Shown: positions 10,667 through 20,904, counted from the first letter of the stretch. The stretch is 64,000 nt of DNA from Steinernema hermaphroditum (GCA_030435675.1 CM059624.1:14222769-14286768), one strand, 5' to 3'. Program-made: numbers and translations. Notes: generated by a model not told the origin, from the letters alone.

Positions 10667-11110
10667 ATGCAAAGTACACAAAGAGATGTATCACGCCATA
10701 GTTATTTATCGACAGTCACAGAAGACCACACAACGCCTGTTAATCACTGGAATACACAGCTGTGCACAATTATAGACTTGATGCGGAAGAATCAGGGTAT
10801 AGACAAAATGCTGGACGTTGTTTCATCCGTTTTCTTCTGCTTAACATTAGATTGCTATCTTACAGAATGCAGTTTCCTGAACATGCATGATGAGCTTTCA
10901 GATGGAAGACCTGACGTGTTCGAATGCGTGCTCGCTATGGACTTGTTACGGCCCTTGCACGTACTCTTTCTTGAGTGTTTAAATTCCCGTGATGGCAACG
11001 ACAAAAACGAAATACGAAGAGAACTGTCCACACAGTACTCCAGCTTGAACCTGTCCGGACTCATTTTCGGACTCGCCGACATTAGTGGCACAGGGAATAG
11101 AAAGCAGCAA
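10667..11110. other. Insertion in the S26 3' flank; open frame of doubtful value
   Basis: The stretch 10698-10755 (TTATTTATCGACAGTCACA, then TTAATCACTGGAAT) matches 7815-7870, the 3' flank of the S26 pseudogene. Here it sits about 360 bp from the stop codon of the intact S26 gene, so about 350 bp appears inserted. A plus-strand frame of 169 codons covers the insertion and runs into the S26 antisense. I do not think it is a gene. Confidence 0.4.
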
Positions 11111-11114
11111 TCGT

Positions 11115-11984
11115 TTATTTATCTCCGGAATAACACAATGCGCACAAGAAAAGAAGACAAGCACCACAATTTATAAGTGTTTTTCCGAAGGATTGTGACT
11201 GAGGCTGAGAATTAGGCTGGAGCGGTTGTTCCTTGACTTGCGTGAAGTCGTTCGTGAAGCTTGGTGAATACGATGCGACAAGTTTCGACTTCAATGCGTT
11301 AAGCTTAATGGACCCGTAGTGCCTGGAATCGCATAAATCCTTCCTGTTGTCTCCCATTAAGTAGACTGCTCCTTCGGGAACGTGCTCATCACGCCGCTTT
11401 AAGTCATTGTATACTGTAGCCGGACCAATTGCTACCACTCTTTTCACTACATATTTTACGACTCTATTTTGCGGATAACCCAGATCGTATCGAATGCGAT
11501 AATCGACGATATCGCCAATACGCACTTCTTCCTGTGGGTTTACAAAGCGACGGAAGATGGAGAGGTCACGGTTTGGAAGCGTAGAGGACATAGATGGACC
11601 AATACCACGAACGCACGAAAGAGCTGGCGACTGGTACAATTCAATGTACCACAAGAGACTGCCAAGTTTCTGAGCGTTGTCTTCGGAGAGCTTATCCTCA
11701 AAAAATCTCCGAATTACTTTTATATATATTTCCTTATTCAAGCCAAAAAGCGCGCGTATATAAAGATAAAGACGCGTATAGCGTATCGTATCAAAAACGG
11801 CTTGTCGCGGACCTGGCCACGGCGTGTTCTGTCGCGCCCACTCGAACTCCTTCTTCAGCTCTGGAAATTGCGCCTCTAACTTTCGGACTTCGTAAGCTGT
11901 GTACGCCCTGTGAACGACGAAAGCTGTCAAGCCGGCTGAGGTGCAGGCGGAAACGGCGGCGATTCGGCGAAGTATACGCGACAT
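11115..11984 (-). CDS. Intronless S26 peptidase-like protein (mitochondrial inner membrane peptidase family)
   Basis: A 289-residue open frame with no intron, in a region where other genes have one about every 200 bp. The core carries the S26 blocks: serine motif GPSMSSTLP (family SMxPT, here with Ser for Pro), lysine block VVKRVVAIGPATVYND, and VPEGAVYLMGDNRKDLCDSR. These fit an Imp1/IMMP-type Ser/Lys peptidase that trims mitochondrial intermembrane-space proteins. The protein is longer than IMMP1L (about 166 residues). An N-terminal extension of about 120 residues (MSRILRRIAAVSACTSAGLT, then EAQFPELKKEFEWA) may target mitochondria, and there is a C-terminal hydrophobic anchor (CGACLLFLCALC). 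The SMSST change may weaken the active site. Lack of introns plus many fragments nearby suggests a retrocopy. Whether it is expressed is unknown. Confidence 0.65.
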   Translation of the reverse strand: MSRILRRIAAVSACTSAGLTAFVVHRAYTAYEVRKLEAQFPELKKEFEWARQNTPWPGPRQAVFDTIRYTRLYLYIRALFGLNKEIYIKVIRRFFEDKLSEDNAQKLGSLLWYIELYQSPALSCVRGIGPSMSSTLPNRDLSIFRRFVNPQEEVRIGDIVDYRIRYDLGYPQNRVVKYVVKRVVAIGPATVYNDLKRRDEHVPEGAVYLMGDNRKDLCDSRHYGSIKLNALKSKLVASYSPSFTNDFTQVKEQPLQPNSQPQSQSFGKTLINCGACLLFLCALCYSGDK

Positions 11985-12335
11985 TTTGTGGAAATATCCT
12001 CGTTGGCTTCACTTTTATGGGTCTGTGCTAGCGTTGAGCTATGTATAGTCGAAGCAAAGCGATGCGAAAGTAGAATAACGTTTTCTCAGTTGCAAAGCAG
12101 TGAAAAGTTTGGAAGCGTAGGTGTAGGGATGCTGTGGAGCTCCGCCCCGGCGCTACTACGTTTTTAGAACCTGGCTATAAAAGTTCGCCTTCGGCAGTTC
12201 ACCAACAGTGTATTGTTTTGCATCACACATAACATCAAAAAACTTTCTGCAGTGATCGGCACTGCAAACCAAAATTCACCCTTATGATAAAGAGTAAAGT
12301 CAAAAAGAATGGTTGGAACGGGTGTCGCACCCGGA

Positions 12336-12545
12336 TCCGTAATGGGAGACAACAGAAAGAATTCACGCGATTCGAGGCACTACGGGTCTATTAAGCTTGG
12401 CGCATTAAAGTCGAAACTCATCGGAATGTATCAACCAAGCTTCAAGGACGATTTCACGGTAGCTAAGGATCAACCCAAGACACTCCTAAATTGTGGTGCT
12501 TGTGTACTTTTCTTGTGTGCATTGTGCTATTTCACATGCCTAATG
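12336..12545 (+). pseudogene. S26 peptidase-like C-terminal fragment behind a TATA-like sequence
   Basis: The frame MGDNRKNSRDSRHYGSI, then KSKLIGMYQPSFKDDFTVAKDQ and CGACVLFLCALC, matches the last third of the intact S26 gene. The serine and lysine blocks are absent. An ATG at 12309 precedes it in frame and a CTATAAAAG sequence lies at 12173-12181, so a short chimeric transcript is conceivable. As a peptidase it is dead. Confidence 0.6.
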
Positions 12546-12639
12546 CTCTCTATTGTGAAAGTAACTACATCGACATCTATGACCATCTGTACACTGTTTC
12601 AGGACCAACTCCCACAGTGTATCTCTTGAATCAACGCTA

Positions 12640-14160
12640 ATAAGTCTATTGTAGCGAGGCTCCAGTTCGATTCCGATGGTTGCTGAGAAGGAGAAAGCCC
12701 TAAGGAAGACAAGGGGACACATTTCAAGTCATCCTTTATGGGGAGAGGATGAAAGGAAGTCCCATTTTATTTTCAGCTAACTGCGTAGACCTCTACGTTA
12801 GCAAATCTTCGGCTTATCGGCGCGGGTGGTCGGACGGCAGTTCTTAACCAGGTGGATGGAACTACGGTGTTTAATCAAAATCCTTTTTTCCCTGCTGTCG
12901 CATTCCATCAAGGCCTTCCATCCCTAGTGTTTCATCAAGACCACCAGATCCGTAGTTGATCCATCGAGCCGGCATTCGAGATTAGTTGGCGTGCACGGCG
13001 CTTCATGGATGTCGCTTCCAGGGTATCCTTGTGAAGTTGTCGGAGAACTTGCTGGCGAAGTGTCGCTGGAATGATGACGCGATCGTGCAACATCAGGCAA
13101 TTGTCACTATTGAGAGTCGTCCGCGCACTTCGTAGAACGGCCGTAGACTTGACTTCCGTAGTTGATCCATCGACCTGGCTTCGAGGTGCTTGCGAACGGT
13201 GGAGTAGTCAGGGTCCCTGGCGGCCTGGTTCGTGCTGAAAGACGCTACAGAATGAAAAAATGCAGGTGAAAATGACGATATAATACCAATTCCAACTGGG
13301 AGCTATCCCAGTCGTTCTTGGATATCAACTTCCTACTAGTAGGATAACTCCCAGTGGGAAGTGACTGGGAATTGACTACCGAGGATTTTTCACATTGAAG
13401 GCGTTCTTAGCGGGTAGAACCTTCTAGATTACACGGTGAGCGTGCTGCAATCATACTCATGCAAAAAAAACCTGACCGGGATTGGATACTTCAGCAGAAA
13501 AACGACTTTTTTCGGTCTGCCTCCAAGATCCGCACGATATTCCCATAGATAAAACCCGTCATTTTTCGTGACTTGCGCTTTCCTACGGCGCTCTTCAGGT
13601 CTCCTACGTTATTCTACACCGTCTTCACAGTGTTCCGTGCATTCTTTTTCGAGATTGCCATTTTCGCGGCGATTCTTTTGCTGGAAGTGTCCTCGTTCTT
13701 TAGGGTATCGGTATGAAGGCCCTTTTAGGACATGATATGTTAACCTCTTCCCCTGTTCTGGATAATTTAAATACCAGATTAGCAGCAGAAATAACATAGT
13801 ATAAAGAATAAAACGAAACCACGCAAAAATTCATCAAAAAACACACTGAAAATAGTGGTACTCTCGCCTCCAGGCGACCCTCTTCTTCCTTTCCCCCTAT
13901 TTCAGAGGCCATTAAGGGCCGACAAGCGGCCCGTCACGCGACGAAGAAGTCACAACATCAACGAGCCACCGCCTCAGTCGCCATCTTCGTCGCCACCAGA
14001 CACCTTCGCTCCCTCGCCAGTCGAACAGTTCGAAGGACGGTCAGCGGTCGCGCACGCCGTCTCCACCGCTGCCGTCCTCGTCTCCTCGCGTCGTTCGCCG
14101 CTCGCCGCTTAGTGATCCGTGCCCCCTTATGCTCCGTGCCTTTGTCTTATATTTCGTGTA
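12640..14160. other. Intergenic or decayed repeat DNA
   Basis: No supported gene. Around 12950-13190 a GTAGTTGATCCATCGA phrase occurs twice (about 12952 and 13158), suggesting an old duplicated repeat. At 13320-13350 a short hairpin (AACTGGGAGCTATCCCAGT and related) is visible. The segment 13900-14110 is GC-rich and can encode Arg/Ser/Pro-rich peptide in two frames after a TTTCAG acceptor. It could be a retroelement end or an exon, and I cannot decide. Confidence 0.3.
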
Positions 14161-14166
14161 TATAAA

Positions 14167-14188
14167 GGTTTAATTACCCAAGTTTGAG
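14167..14188 (+). ncRNA. Exact 22-nt SL1 spliced-leader sequence, not an SL RNA gene
   Basis: All 22 bases equal the nematode SL1 leader (GGTTTAATTACCC, then AAGTTTGAG). In an SL RNA gene the leader is followed by a GT splice donor. Here it is followed by ATTTCTC, so it cannot act as a donor. This is what the 5' end of a trans-spliced mRNA looks like when copied back into DNA. A TATATAAA sequence lies directly upstream. Confidence 0.75.
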
Positions 14189-14363
14189 ATTTCTCTACAA
14201 CGCTCTCTCTCGCGTTTTCCTTAATCGTCGTCGATCCTCAGTTCGTCGTCGATCACCCTCAGCAAAAGACCCGCGTGGCAGGACCCCAGGACGAGAAGGC
14301 CCATTCTTCCGTCCACTCTCCAATCCATCACACCACTGAACAGCCAGTTCAGGTACTCTAGGT

Positions 14364-14785
14364 GCGCCTATTTATATGGCCGCGCCAAATCTGAGTCGGC
14401 CGAATGTAGCACATTCCCTGTCTGTATGGTGGGTCCTGCACGGAAAATGAACACAGCTACTTTGTTGCCTAATAAATTGTACACCTGCTAGTGGCATTGG
14501 TTTAGTGTCGACATTTTAAAATCCAGGGTAAATCGACAATGAAAACTTTACCTAAGGGGTGCGCCTATTTATATGGCCGCTACTGTAGATAGACCAATAC
14601 CACGAACGCACGAAAGAGCTGGCGACTGGTACAATTCAATGTACCACGCGCCTATTTATATGGCCGCGCCAAATCTGAGTCGGCCGAATGTAGCACATTC
14701 CCTGTCTGTATGGTGGGTCCTGCACGGAAAATGAACACAGCTACTTTGTTGCCTAATAAATTGTACACCTGCTAGTGGCATTGGT
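14364..14785 (+). repeat. 138-bp direct repeats with an S26 filler between them
   Basis: 14364-14501 and 14648-14785 are the same 138-bp sequence (starts GCGCCTATTTATATGGCCGC). A partial copy of its first 18 bp lies at about 14564-14581. Between the partial copy and the second full copy sits about 60 bp (14588-14647) that is a near-exact copy of 11592-11651 from the S26 gene. Confidence 0.8.
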
Positions 14786-14922
14786 GGGCCAGTTTACAAT
14801 AGTTTACAGTGTATTGGCCACTTTACAATACAGGCCAGTGCATTGGCTACAATGTAGGTTTTCTTGCTGTAACATGGAATTTAAAATAACGAAAAATAGA
14901 TTCACGAAAAGGTGACATTTGG

Positions 14923-15189
14923 ATGTTCCTATTCCTGCCAAAGACAATGGTTGATAAACACCCTGTACTTAAGGACCTGGCCACGGCGTTATTTGAAGAA
15001 TATCACCGTTCTACGGAAACTAAGCCATTCCGGCAGAAGTTTGGCACCGCTTTCCTCCAACTGCGCATCGCTAACCAGTTGCATAAGCGTGTAAAAGAGA
15101 AACCGACGAGGGCATTTCCACAAAAAGGTCCTGTATGTTTCACCGAATATTTCGGGAATTGGGACACCCGGCTGCATGAGAAGTCGTGA
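14923..15189 (+). pseudogene. S26-flank remnant carrying a chance open frame
   Basis: An 88-codon frame exists. Its DNA shares GACCTGGCCACGGCG with the S26 gene region (11812-11826), and around 15096-15150 it resembles the S26 5' leader and first codons (AAACCGACGAGGGCATTTCC against AAGCCAACGAGGATATTTCC). I read it as another rearranged S26 remnant, not a gene. Confidence 0.4.
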
Positions 15190-15312
15190 GAGAAACGATA
15201 AATGAAAGAAATAAGAGAGAAACGTGAACTATGACCTTCTTGAGGGTCAGCAACTTTATTAAGAGCGCGTAATTGCACGAATACATGAGACCACATCACA
15301 ATCCACTCCTAA

Positions 15313-15546
15313 TCACCCACAGATTCGTCCACCATTGCACAACAGCCAGAGCCTTGCGAGATTGTCGCCAAATCCGTAACCCCTGAGATTGCCAGAGTAA
15401 GTGGAATAACCATAGCTTCCGTATTGTCCGGGATAATGGCTGTAGCTTGGATGCTCATATTTGTAGTAGCTTGGATAGCCGTAGCCGTAATACTGAGCTA
15501 GAGAGACGGTCAGATGACAGACGAGGAAGACAAGTCGCGACAACAT
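15313..15546 (-). CDS. WLLC-motif secreted peptide precursor 1
   Basis: A single-exon 77-residue precursor. Signal peptide MLSRLVFLVCHLTVSLA is followed by a Tyr/Gly/Ser-rich spacer (YYGYGYPSYYKYEHPSY and more) and the C-terminal motif GDNLARLWLLCNGGRICG. The two cysteines, five residues apart, could close a small loop, and the final Gly could serve as an amide donor. The motif is shared with the genes at 16952, 19770, 20158 and 26702. The spacer recalls nematode YGGYG-type (NLP/CNC) antimicrobial peptides, but the WLLC motif is not one I recognise. A conserved upstream block shared with the gene at 16952 lies at about 15590-15790. Function as a peptide hormone, defence peptide or gland product is inference. 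Confidence 0.7.
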   Translation of the reverse strand: MLSRLVFLVCHLTVSLAQYYGYGYPSYYKYEHPSYSHYPGQYGSYGYSTYSGNLRGYGFGDNLARLWLLCNGGRICG

Positions 15547-15579
15547 TTTGGAAAGTTTTTGCGCTGATAACGCCTAATC

Positions 15580-15800
15580 TCCTTTATCTGGGCGATTGGA
15601 ATGTGTGGGGGCGTCGCAGGAAGTCGCGTTTCCCACGGTACTTTGGTCTGGGAGGTGTCGACTGTGGGTGCTAAAATTAACCAGCCTGATGGTTCGGGAT
15701 CAGTTATTGTCCCTCTCTGTTTTTGTGATCCTTGTTTGACGCGTACAACGAAAACACGTTCCTTTTGCGGCGGAAATCGCGTATCCAACGGGGCGTGTGA
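15580..15800 (-). promoter_or_regulatory. Upstream block shared with the paralogous peptide gene
   Basis: On the minus strand this contains GGATACGCGATTTCCGC, then GAACGTGTTTT, and nearer the gene GACGCCCCCA with ATTCCA. The same phrases occur in the same order upstream of the gene at 16952 (about 17190-17380). Either the promoter was duplicated with the gene, or these are retained regulatory sites. Confidence 0.55.
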
Positions 15801-16951
15801 TCGGTAATCGAAATGTCCACACATGACAATTTCATCGATTAGGCGTTCCGAATTGTAATACGTAACCGTAATGTGACGAAAGTGGCTCTGAAACTATCAG
15901 ATTCTTATTTTGTCTCAGATTTAGACCCTCGTTTTCTTTGACAGCAAACTTCATCCATAATCGTCAGGCTGGTTAATTTTAGCACGCACATGCCTGATTC
16001 GGTCTTGTTTTTGTGACAATAGATCATGGACAAGCTCAATGAAGTTCAATGAAAGTTGTGAATATGTTTCGCTTGCAAGGGTCCGATGAAAGTTTCTACG
16101 CCTTTGTGGCCTTTAGGTGTCCTGGGATTGTACTTTTATTAGGTCCTCCTTTTACTCAATTTGGGACGTGGATTTGGGACGTGGAAAAAATGGGACAGGA
16201 GAGGGAGATCCGAGCGCCACGATGGTGGTGACCCATCGGCCGACTGTTGTTACTTCCTTTTGGCTGAACCGCCCGTTCATTATCTGATCAGTAGATCTAT
16301 AATCTGCATTGACTTAGTGAATCAAAACAACGCGACGAGGGCGTATGTGCATTCGGGCTTCGACTGAGAGCAAGATGAGAAAAGCTTGTAATGTAAACTA
16401 TTCAGTCATCGCGAGATAAGTGAAGCCTTTTGCACCCTTTGGTTCAGTACATGCAACCTGCTCCATCAAAGACGATCTGTATTGACTACGGTTAGCGAAT
16501 CAATGTCTACTACAATGAACAATGACAGTGTCTCGAAATCGAGTAATTCATTAAAGATATCAAGGTTCTCAAGTACTCAACAGCCCTAGTAGTAACTGTT
16601 CACAAGTTGCGTAGAGCGGACTTCCCTTTCTAATTCCCTTGGGTTGAAGAGGGCTGAAAATCGTATGGTTCCTTTCGTACAGGGCTGAATAAGTTGCCGA
16701 ATCGGAATCTGAACAGAGAGCTGGAAAATCGGATATCGATACAGACACATTTGTCTTCTTGCATCGGAGCGACAGAGCGCTGTCGATCAAAGAAACAAAA
16801 ATTCGGGGTTTTGAGAACCCTGACCCGATCTGCATCGCAAATCGAATCCAATCGCACCCACCTCCAGTTATAAATGACCTGTGATGTTTTTTAAATGACC
16901 TGCTGGAGTATAATTATTTATTACAGTATACAAAACGAGTAAAACACGAGA

Positions 16952-17143
16952 TCACCCACAGATTCGTCCGCCATGGCACAGGAGCCACAGATTCGCCAAC
17001 TTGTCGCCATACCCCACTCCTCCAGGATAGCCAGAATAGCTGCCGTAACTGGGATAACCATAACCATAGGATTGAGGCCTGCTGAATACAACCGGACAGG
17101 AAAGAAACAGGACTAATACGCAGCACAAAAGGCGAGCTAACAT
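16952..17143 (-). CDS. WLLC-motif secreted peptide precursor 2
   Basis: A 63-residue single-exon precursor. Signal peptide MLARLLCCVLVLFLSCPVVF ends near Ser-Arg. A spacer SYGYGYPSYGSYSGYPGG follows, and then GYGDKLANLWLLCHGGRICG. The C-terminal motif differs from precursor 1 only at the first residues and His for Asn. A TTTAAAA box lies about 50 bp upstream of the ATG. It is in the same orientation as precursor 1, 1.4 kb away, and shares upstream sequence with it, so the pair arose by duplication. Confidence 0.7.
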   Translation of the reverse strand: MLARLLCCVLVLFLSCPVVFSRPQSYGYGYPSYGSYSGYPGGVGYGDKLANLWLLCHGGRICG

Positions 17144-17399
17144 ATTCGAGAACTTCGATCTGCTCTGATCTGTTTCTTCGTTTTTAAACGCCTGGAATTC
17201 TGGGGGCGTCCCAAAAGAGAGAATACCACGAAGGTTAGGCGTTGGGTACGAAAATTACCCGATGATTCGGATCATTATGTGTTCATCTACCGATCATTAT
17301 TTGTCTCCGATCGGACACCACAAAACACGTTCTACGCGCAGCGGAAATCGCGTATCCGCCGCCATGTGATCGGTCATTGTTGACCACTTGATCGGTCAG

Positions 17400-18930
17400 C
17401 CGAGTGATCCCATTTCACGGAACAACATAATGGGAGGCGTTTTCGTAAGAGTTGATTGAGCGTTTCGAAGATTCGATGACTTTTGTGTTGTGCGGATGTG
17501 GGAAAATACGACGCTTCGAAAGGTGTTCAGGGTGAAGAGGACAAGTCTTGGAGGGGGTCCGTTTTTCAAACACGATCACTGAAAGTGATATTTATAGGTC
17601 AGTGGAAAGATCACATGAAGATCTATGTTGATCTCTCCGCAAGAAGGAGCTCTCTGTTGCGACAGAACGTGTTGGCTTTCATTCGTTGATTGTGAAAAGC
17701 TGTTTTAGGTGGATAGTTATTTCTAAGAAGTAGTGCCTGTCATGGTCTTTTGATTAAGTTTATACGTTCGGATTCGAGTTGTTGCTTTATTTTACAGTGC
17801 CACCTTTGCAGAATTATACGATACGTTTTCAAATTTTCCTCGTTTCAGGCTGGTCTCAGCAGAGACAAAGCTTTCGAGAAAAAGGTTAACTGAACAGTAA
17901 ACTACGCCGTGGATAACATTGGCAAATGCTCAAAGCTACCAAGGCTTCCCGGTTCGCCTCTTCTACAAGTACACCCAACTGGTTCGTTGCCACTATGCCT
18001 TCGGAACTGCTAGGTCATCCACTTGTTTACTGCGTTAGACCTAAATAACAAGAATAAAAACGATTCTATGAGTACATGAGACCCACCGGTCCATTAGCAC
18101 TGTGCCTCTAGGCATGTCAAGGCATTGCGTTTTTTCATAATTTTTGAGCTACTGTTACACTATTTTATGGGCACAAATCTTTTCGCTTTTAGGGCTACAC
18201 GTGTGTCTGTCCGAAAGGTTATCAGGTCTTTCGCATGGAGAGTGATGAGAGTCTTTCGGCTGTGTTTACAGTTGTGATTACCGGTAGGTTACTGGTGTCT
18301 TTTGCTAGCAGTCCTATTTAGTCATTGGCGCCTGAAGAGCGCGCAATCGGGCACTCCGCGTTTATTGATTTCTGCATGAAAATCTGAATGTGATCGGAAT
18401 TGTTTACCATCAAAAGTGTTTAAAAAATAATATTCAGTTTGATATTTTTGTTGTCAATAATCAACTTACATATGCTTATCTGCACAAGACCTAACGTTTG
18501 CTTCAACACATTTCCCACATGGTCGTTTCTAAAATAATGGATGAAATGCTGTGGATGATACAGTACCTTTATTATTCTCCATTGATAGTATCCATTAAAG
18601 TACCGAAGTTTAGAACTTGACGCACCACCAACCTACTAACAACTGCGGAATTGTATGTGAACAGATACATGTTTCCGTTCACAAGACAGCTAGACCAGTC
18701 TTTTAAATGCACTATATGAACATATACACATATCCTGTCTTCTCAATTCATCTGCTAGAGGTCTAGCGATATAACGGGCTCCATTTCTAAGGAAACTAGA
18801 GTGTGCTAACCCCTGGATACCGAGCAATCTTCAAGGAGATGTCGACGATGGTGCAGCGTTTCTTCGAGGAGGAGAGACAACCTTTAGTGATTAAATCTTG
18901 CATAATAGCACGCGTTATGACACGAGCATG
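17400..18930. other. Intergenic, no gene seen
   Basis: AT-rich sequence without a convincing exon chain or signal peptide. A short open frame at 17483-17689 has no supporting splice or homology signal. Confidence 0.35.
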
Positions 18931-18939
18931 CACAGTACG

Positions 18940-18990
18940 GTCGACGGTTCCACTGAACGGCTAGCCGATCCGATCCATTCATGCCCATCT
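18940..18990 (+). repeat. Fragment of the CTGAACGGCTAGCCGATCC repeat family
   Basis: CTGAACGGCTAGCCGATCCGATCCATTC recurs with small changes at 20735-20775 and 38210-38240, where it forms one end of a MITE-like unit. Confidence 0.5.
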
Positions 18991-19769
18991 AACTGCACGG
19001 CAGGTGTGGAAAGCGCCCTGAAGATCGCTGTTTTGGACAAGTTAGCATACCACCCTATCACAGAGATTGTGCTAGAAGCAAATTGCATTCATATAGAACC
19101 GAATTAGAAAGCCGACGAGGGAACCGTCCAAAGTCGGACGCATCGTTAGATGTGAAACAGCGATCTTTCATTCTTTCCCCATAAATAGGGGAAACCACAG
19201 CGCACATCAGACCTCAAAGGGGGGGGCGTTTGAACAGAGTAATCGCTTGATAAGTGCTTGTTTGATCTGTGTCCCTTTAAATGTGTGCACCCCATTCGTT
19301 TAAAGGTGTGGTTGCTGTTTCTGTGTTCTTCTAAGTTTTTCTACAAAACAGTCGGAAAAGCGTCCTGTTTGGTCTTTCATTTGTGTTCCCATCGATCGGT
19401 CGGGTCGTCCGCTCGCTCTCTCTGAGGTTCACTCGGATGAGTTGACTTAGTGATCGTTCCGTTCCAATCCGCCGTGGCTGTATTCGCTTGATAAGTGCTG
19501 GTTTACAACATAGGTATGAACGATGCTTACCCACAAGAGTTCATTTCGGGTTCTAAGCACAGTGCTGTCTTTATTCAATACACACACGAATATGGGGCGG
19601 TTTAGATTGTCTGTTTGGACTTCTCTGGGCCTGTCCTCAACACTCATCATCCAAATTTAGAACTGAAAGTGAACGCCCACTTAATTGGCTTGCGCAAACT
19701 CGCGCGTCACCAAAGAAACCACATAAAAGCGAGCAGGTTTGACCGACTGGTGCTGATTTTCCAAAAGAT

Positions 19770-19946
19770 ATGCTACTTCGTCTCTCTGTTCTCATCATCT
19801 TCACCATATTCCATGTTTCCCTCGTCCACTCACAGTACTATGGCTATCCTGGAACGAGGTACTACGGCAAACCCGGAGGTCAAGGATACGGCACTGACCT
19901 GGCACGTTTATGGCTGTTATGTCATGGTGGACGTATTTGTGGATAA
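19770..19946 (+). CDS. WLLC-motif secreted peptide precursor 3
   Basis: A 58-residue precursor, short enough to be missed by an ORF-length cut-off. Signal peptide MLLRLSVLIIFTIFHVSLVHS is followed by the spacer QYYGYPGTRYYGKPGGQGYG and the motif TDLARLWLLCHGGRICG. CATAAAAGC, a TATA-like box, lies about 50 bp upstream (19721-19729). AATAAA signals follow the stop (about 19968 and 19987). It lies 211 bp upstream of precursor 4 on the same strand. The motif is identical to precursor 2 over LWLLCHGGRICG. Confidence 0.72.
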   Translation: MLLRLSVLIIFTIFHVSLVHSQYYGYPGTRYYGKPGGQGYGTDLARLWLLCHGGRICG

Positions 19947-20157
19947 TATATTATGATCTCATGTTTCTAATAAATAAGCGACTTTCAATAAAAGGTATTC
20001 ATTAAAACGTTTCATTCCTTATGGTGCTGCTGTCCTCCGAAAGCACCCGAAGCCAAACCAGTTTCATATCGTGGGAATATCCGCTATGTCAACCAGTCTC
20101 TTTGCGAAAGCACATTAAAAGGCACCGCTAATAGTACAAGCAGCTGGAGAGTCTGTG

Positions 20158-20331
20158 ATGTTCGTTCGGCTCGCATTCTTGTTTCTTCTGTTCGCCGGCT
20201 TAACCCTTCTGGTCGGTGGTCAGTACTACAGTTTAGGGAAGCCGAGCTACCCCAAAGGATATGGAAGATATGGAAACGAATACGGTAGTGTCTGGCTATT
20301 GTGCAAGGGTGGCCGATCCTGTGGAAGGTGA
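20158..20331 (+). CDS. WLLC-motif secreted peptide precursor 4, with Gly-Arg C-terminus
   Basis: A 57-residue precursor. Signal peptide MFVRLAFLFLLFAGLTLLVG is followed by GQYYSLGKPSYPKGYGRYGN and the motif SVWLLCKGGRSCGR. It is the most diverged member: Lys for Asn/His, Ser for Ile, and an extra Arg after the terminal Gly. Gly-Arg at a C-terminus is the usual carboxypeptidase/amidation signal of peptide hormones, so this member supports an amidated C-terminal Cys in the family. A TATA-like ATTAAAAGG lies about 45 bp before the ATG. Confidence 0.68.
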   Translation: MFVRLAFLFLLFAGLTLLVGGQYYSLGKPSYPKGYGRYGNEYGSVWLLCKGGRSCGR

Positions 20332-20489
20332 TTCTATGTGGTAATCGCGTTGACGATCGCTAAAATAAATCTTATTTATACTGATCTATCAGATTGTCCG
20401 CCAATAGGTGTTGCCTTCCATATCTGCTCATAGGGTTTTGTTCACTATATTCCTCCTCCCTTTTCATTAGAACGGGGGACGTTCTGAAG

Positions 20490-20785
20490 ATCAACCAGAG
20501 ATATGTAGGCTAAGCCGTATATCCGTATCAGTTGTTCAACCGGTTGGTCAGCCGGTTTGGGCAACAGGGCTGAATGCTGTGTGAAATATATTGTGCTCCA
20601 CCGGCTCACCTTTACTTGCACACAAAGAGCTTTTGCGTTCGTCTGCGACCACTGACGGCGGCGATGGGACATCTAGTATGTGGTCGGGAAATCTGTTTAT
20701 CGGTTGAAAGGATCAGCTTAGCCGTCAACCTGTTCACGGATCTACTGAACGGCTAGCTGATCCGATCCAATCCATTCGTACCCAG
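20490..20785. mobile_element. MITE-like repeat copy
   Basis: Begins GGCTAAGCCGTATATCCGTATCAG and ends CTGAACGGCTAGCTGATCC. Both ends correspond to the two ends of the unit at 38123-38240 (GGCTCAGCCGTATATACCTATCAG and CTGAACGGCTAACCGATCC). The two ends are roughly inverted repeats of each other. No coding capacity. Confidence 0.5.
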
Positions 20786-20904
20786 TACTGAGCGCTCTCG
20801 CATTCTGCACTTCATTCCGGTAGCAAGCGAGCGGGCCGCTTGCGGATCAGGCGCATACAAGAGATCCGCGCGCTTTAACAATTTTTATTTGGAATAACAA
20901 TTGG

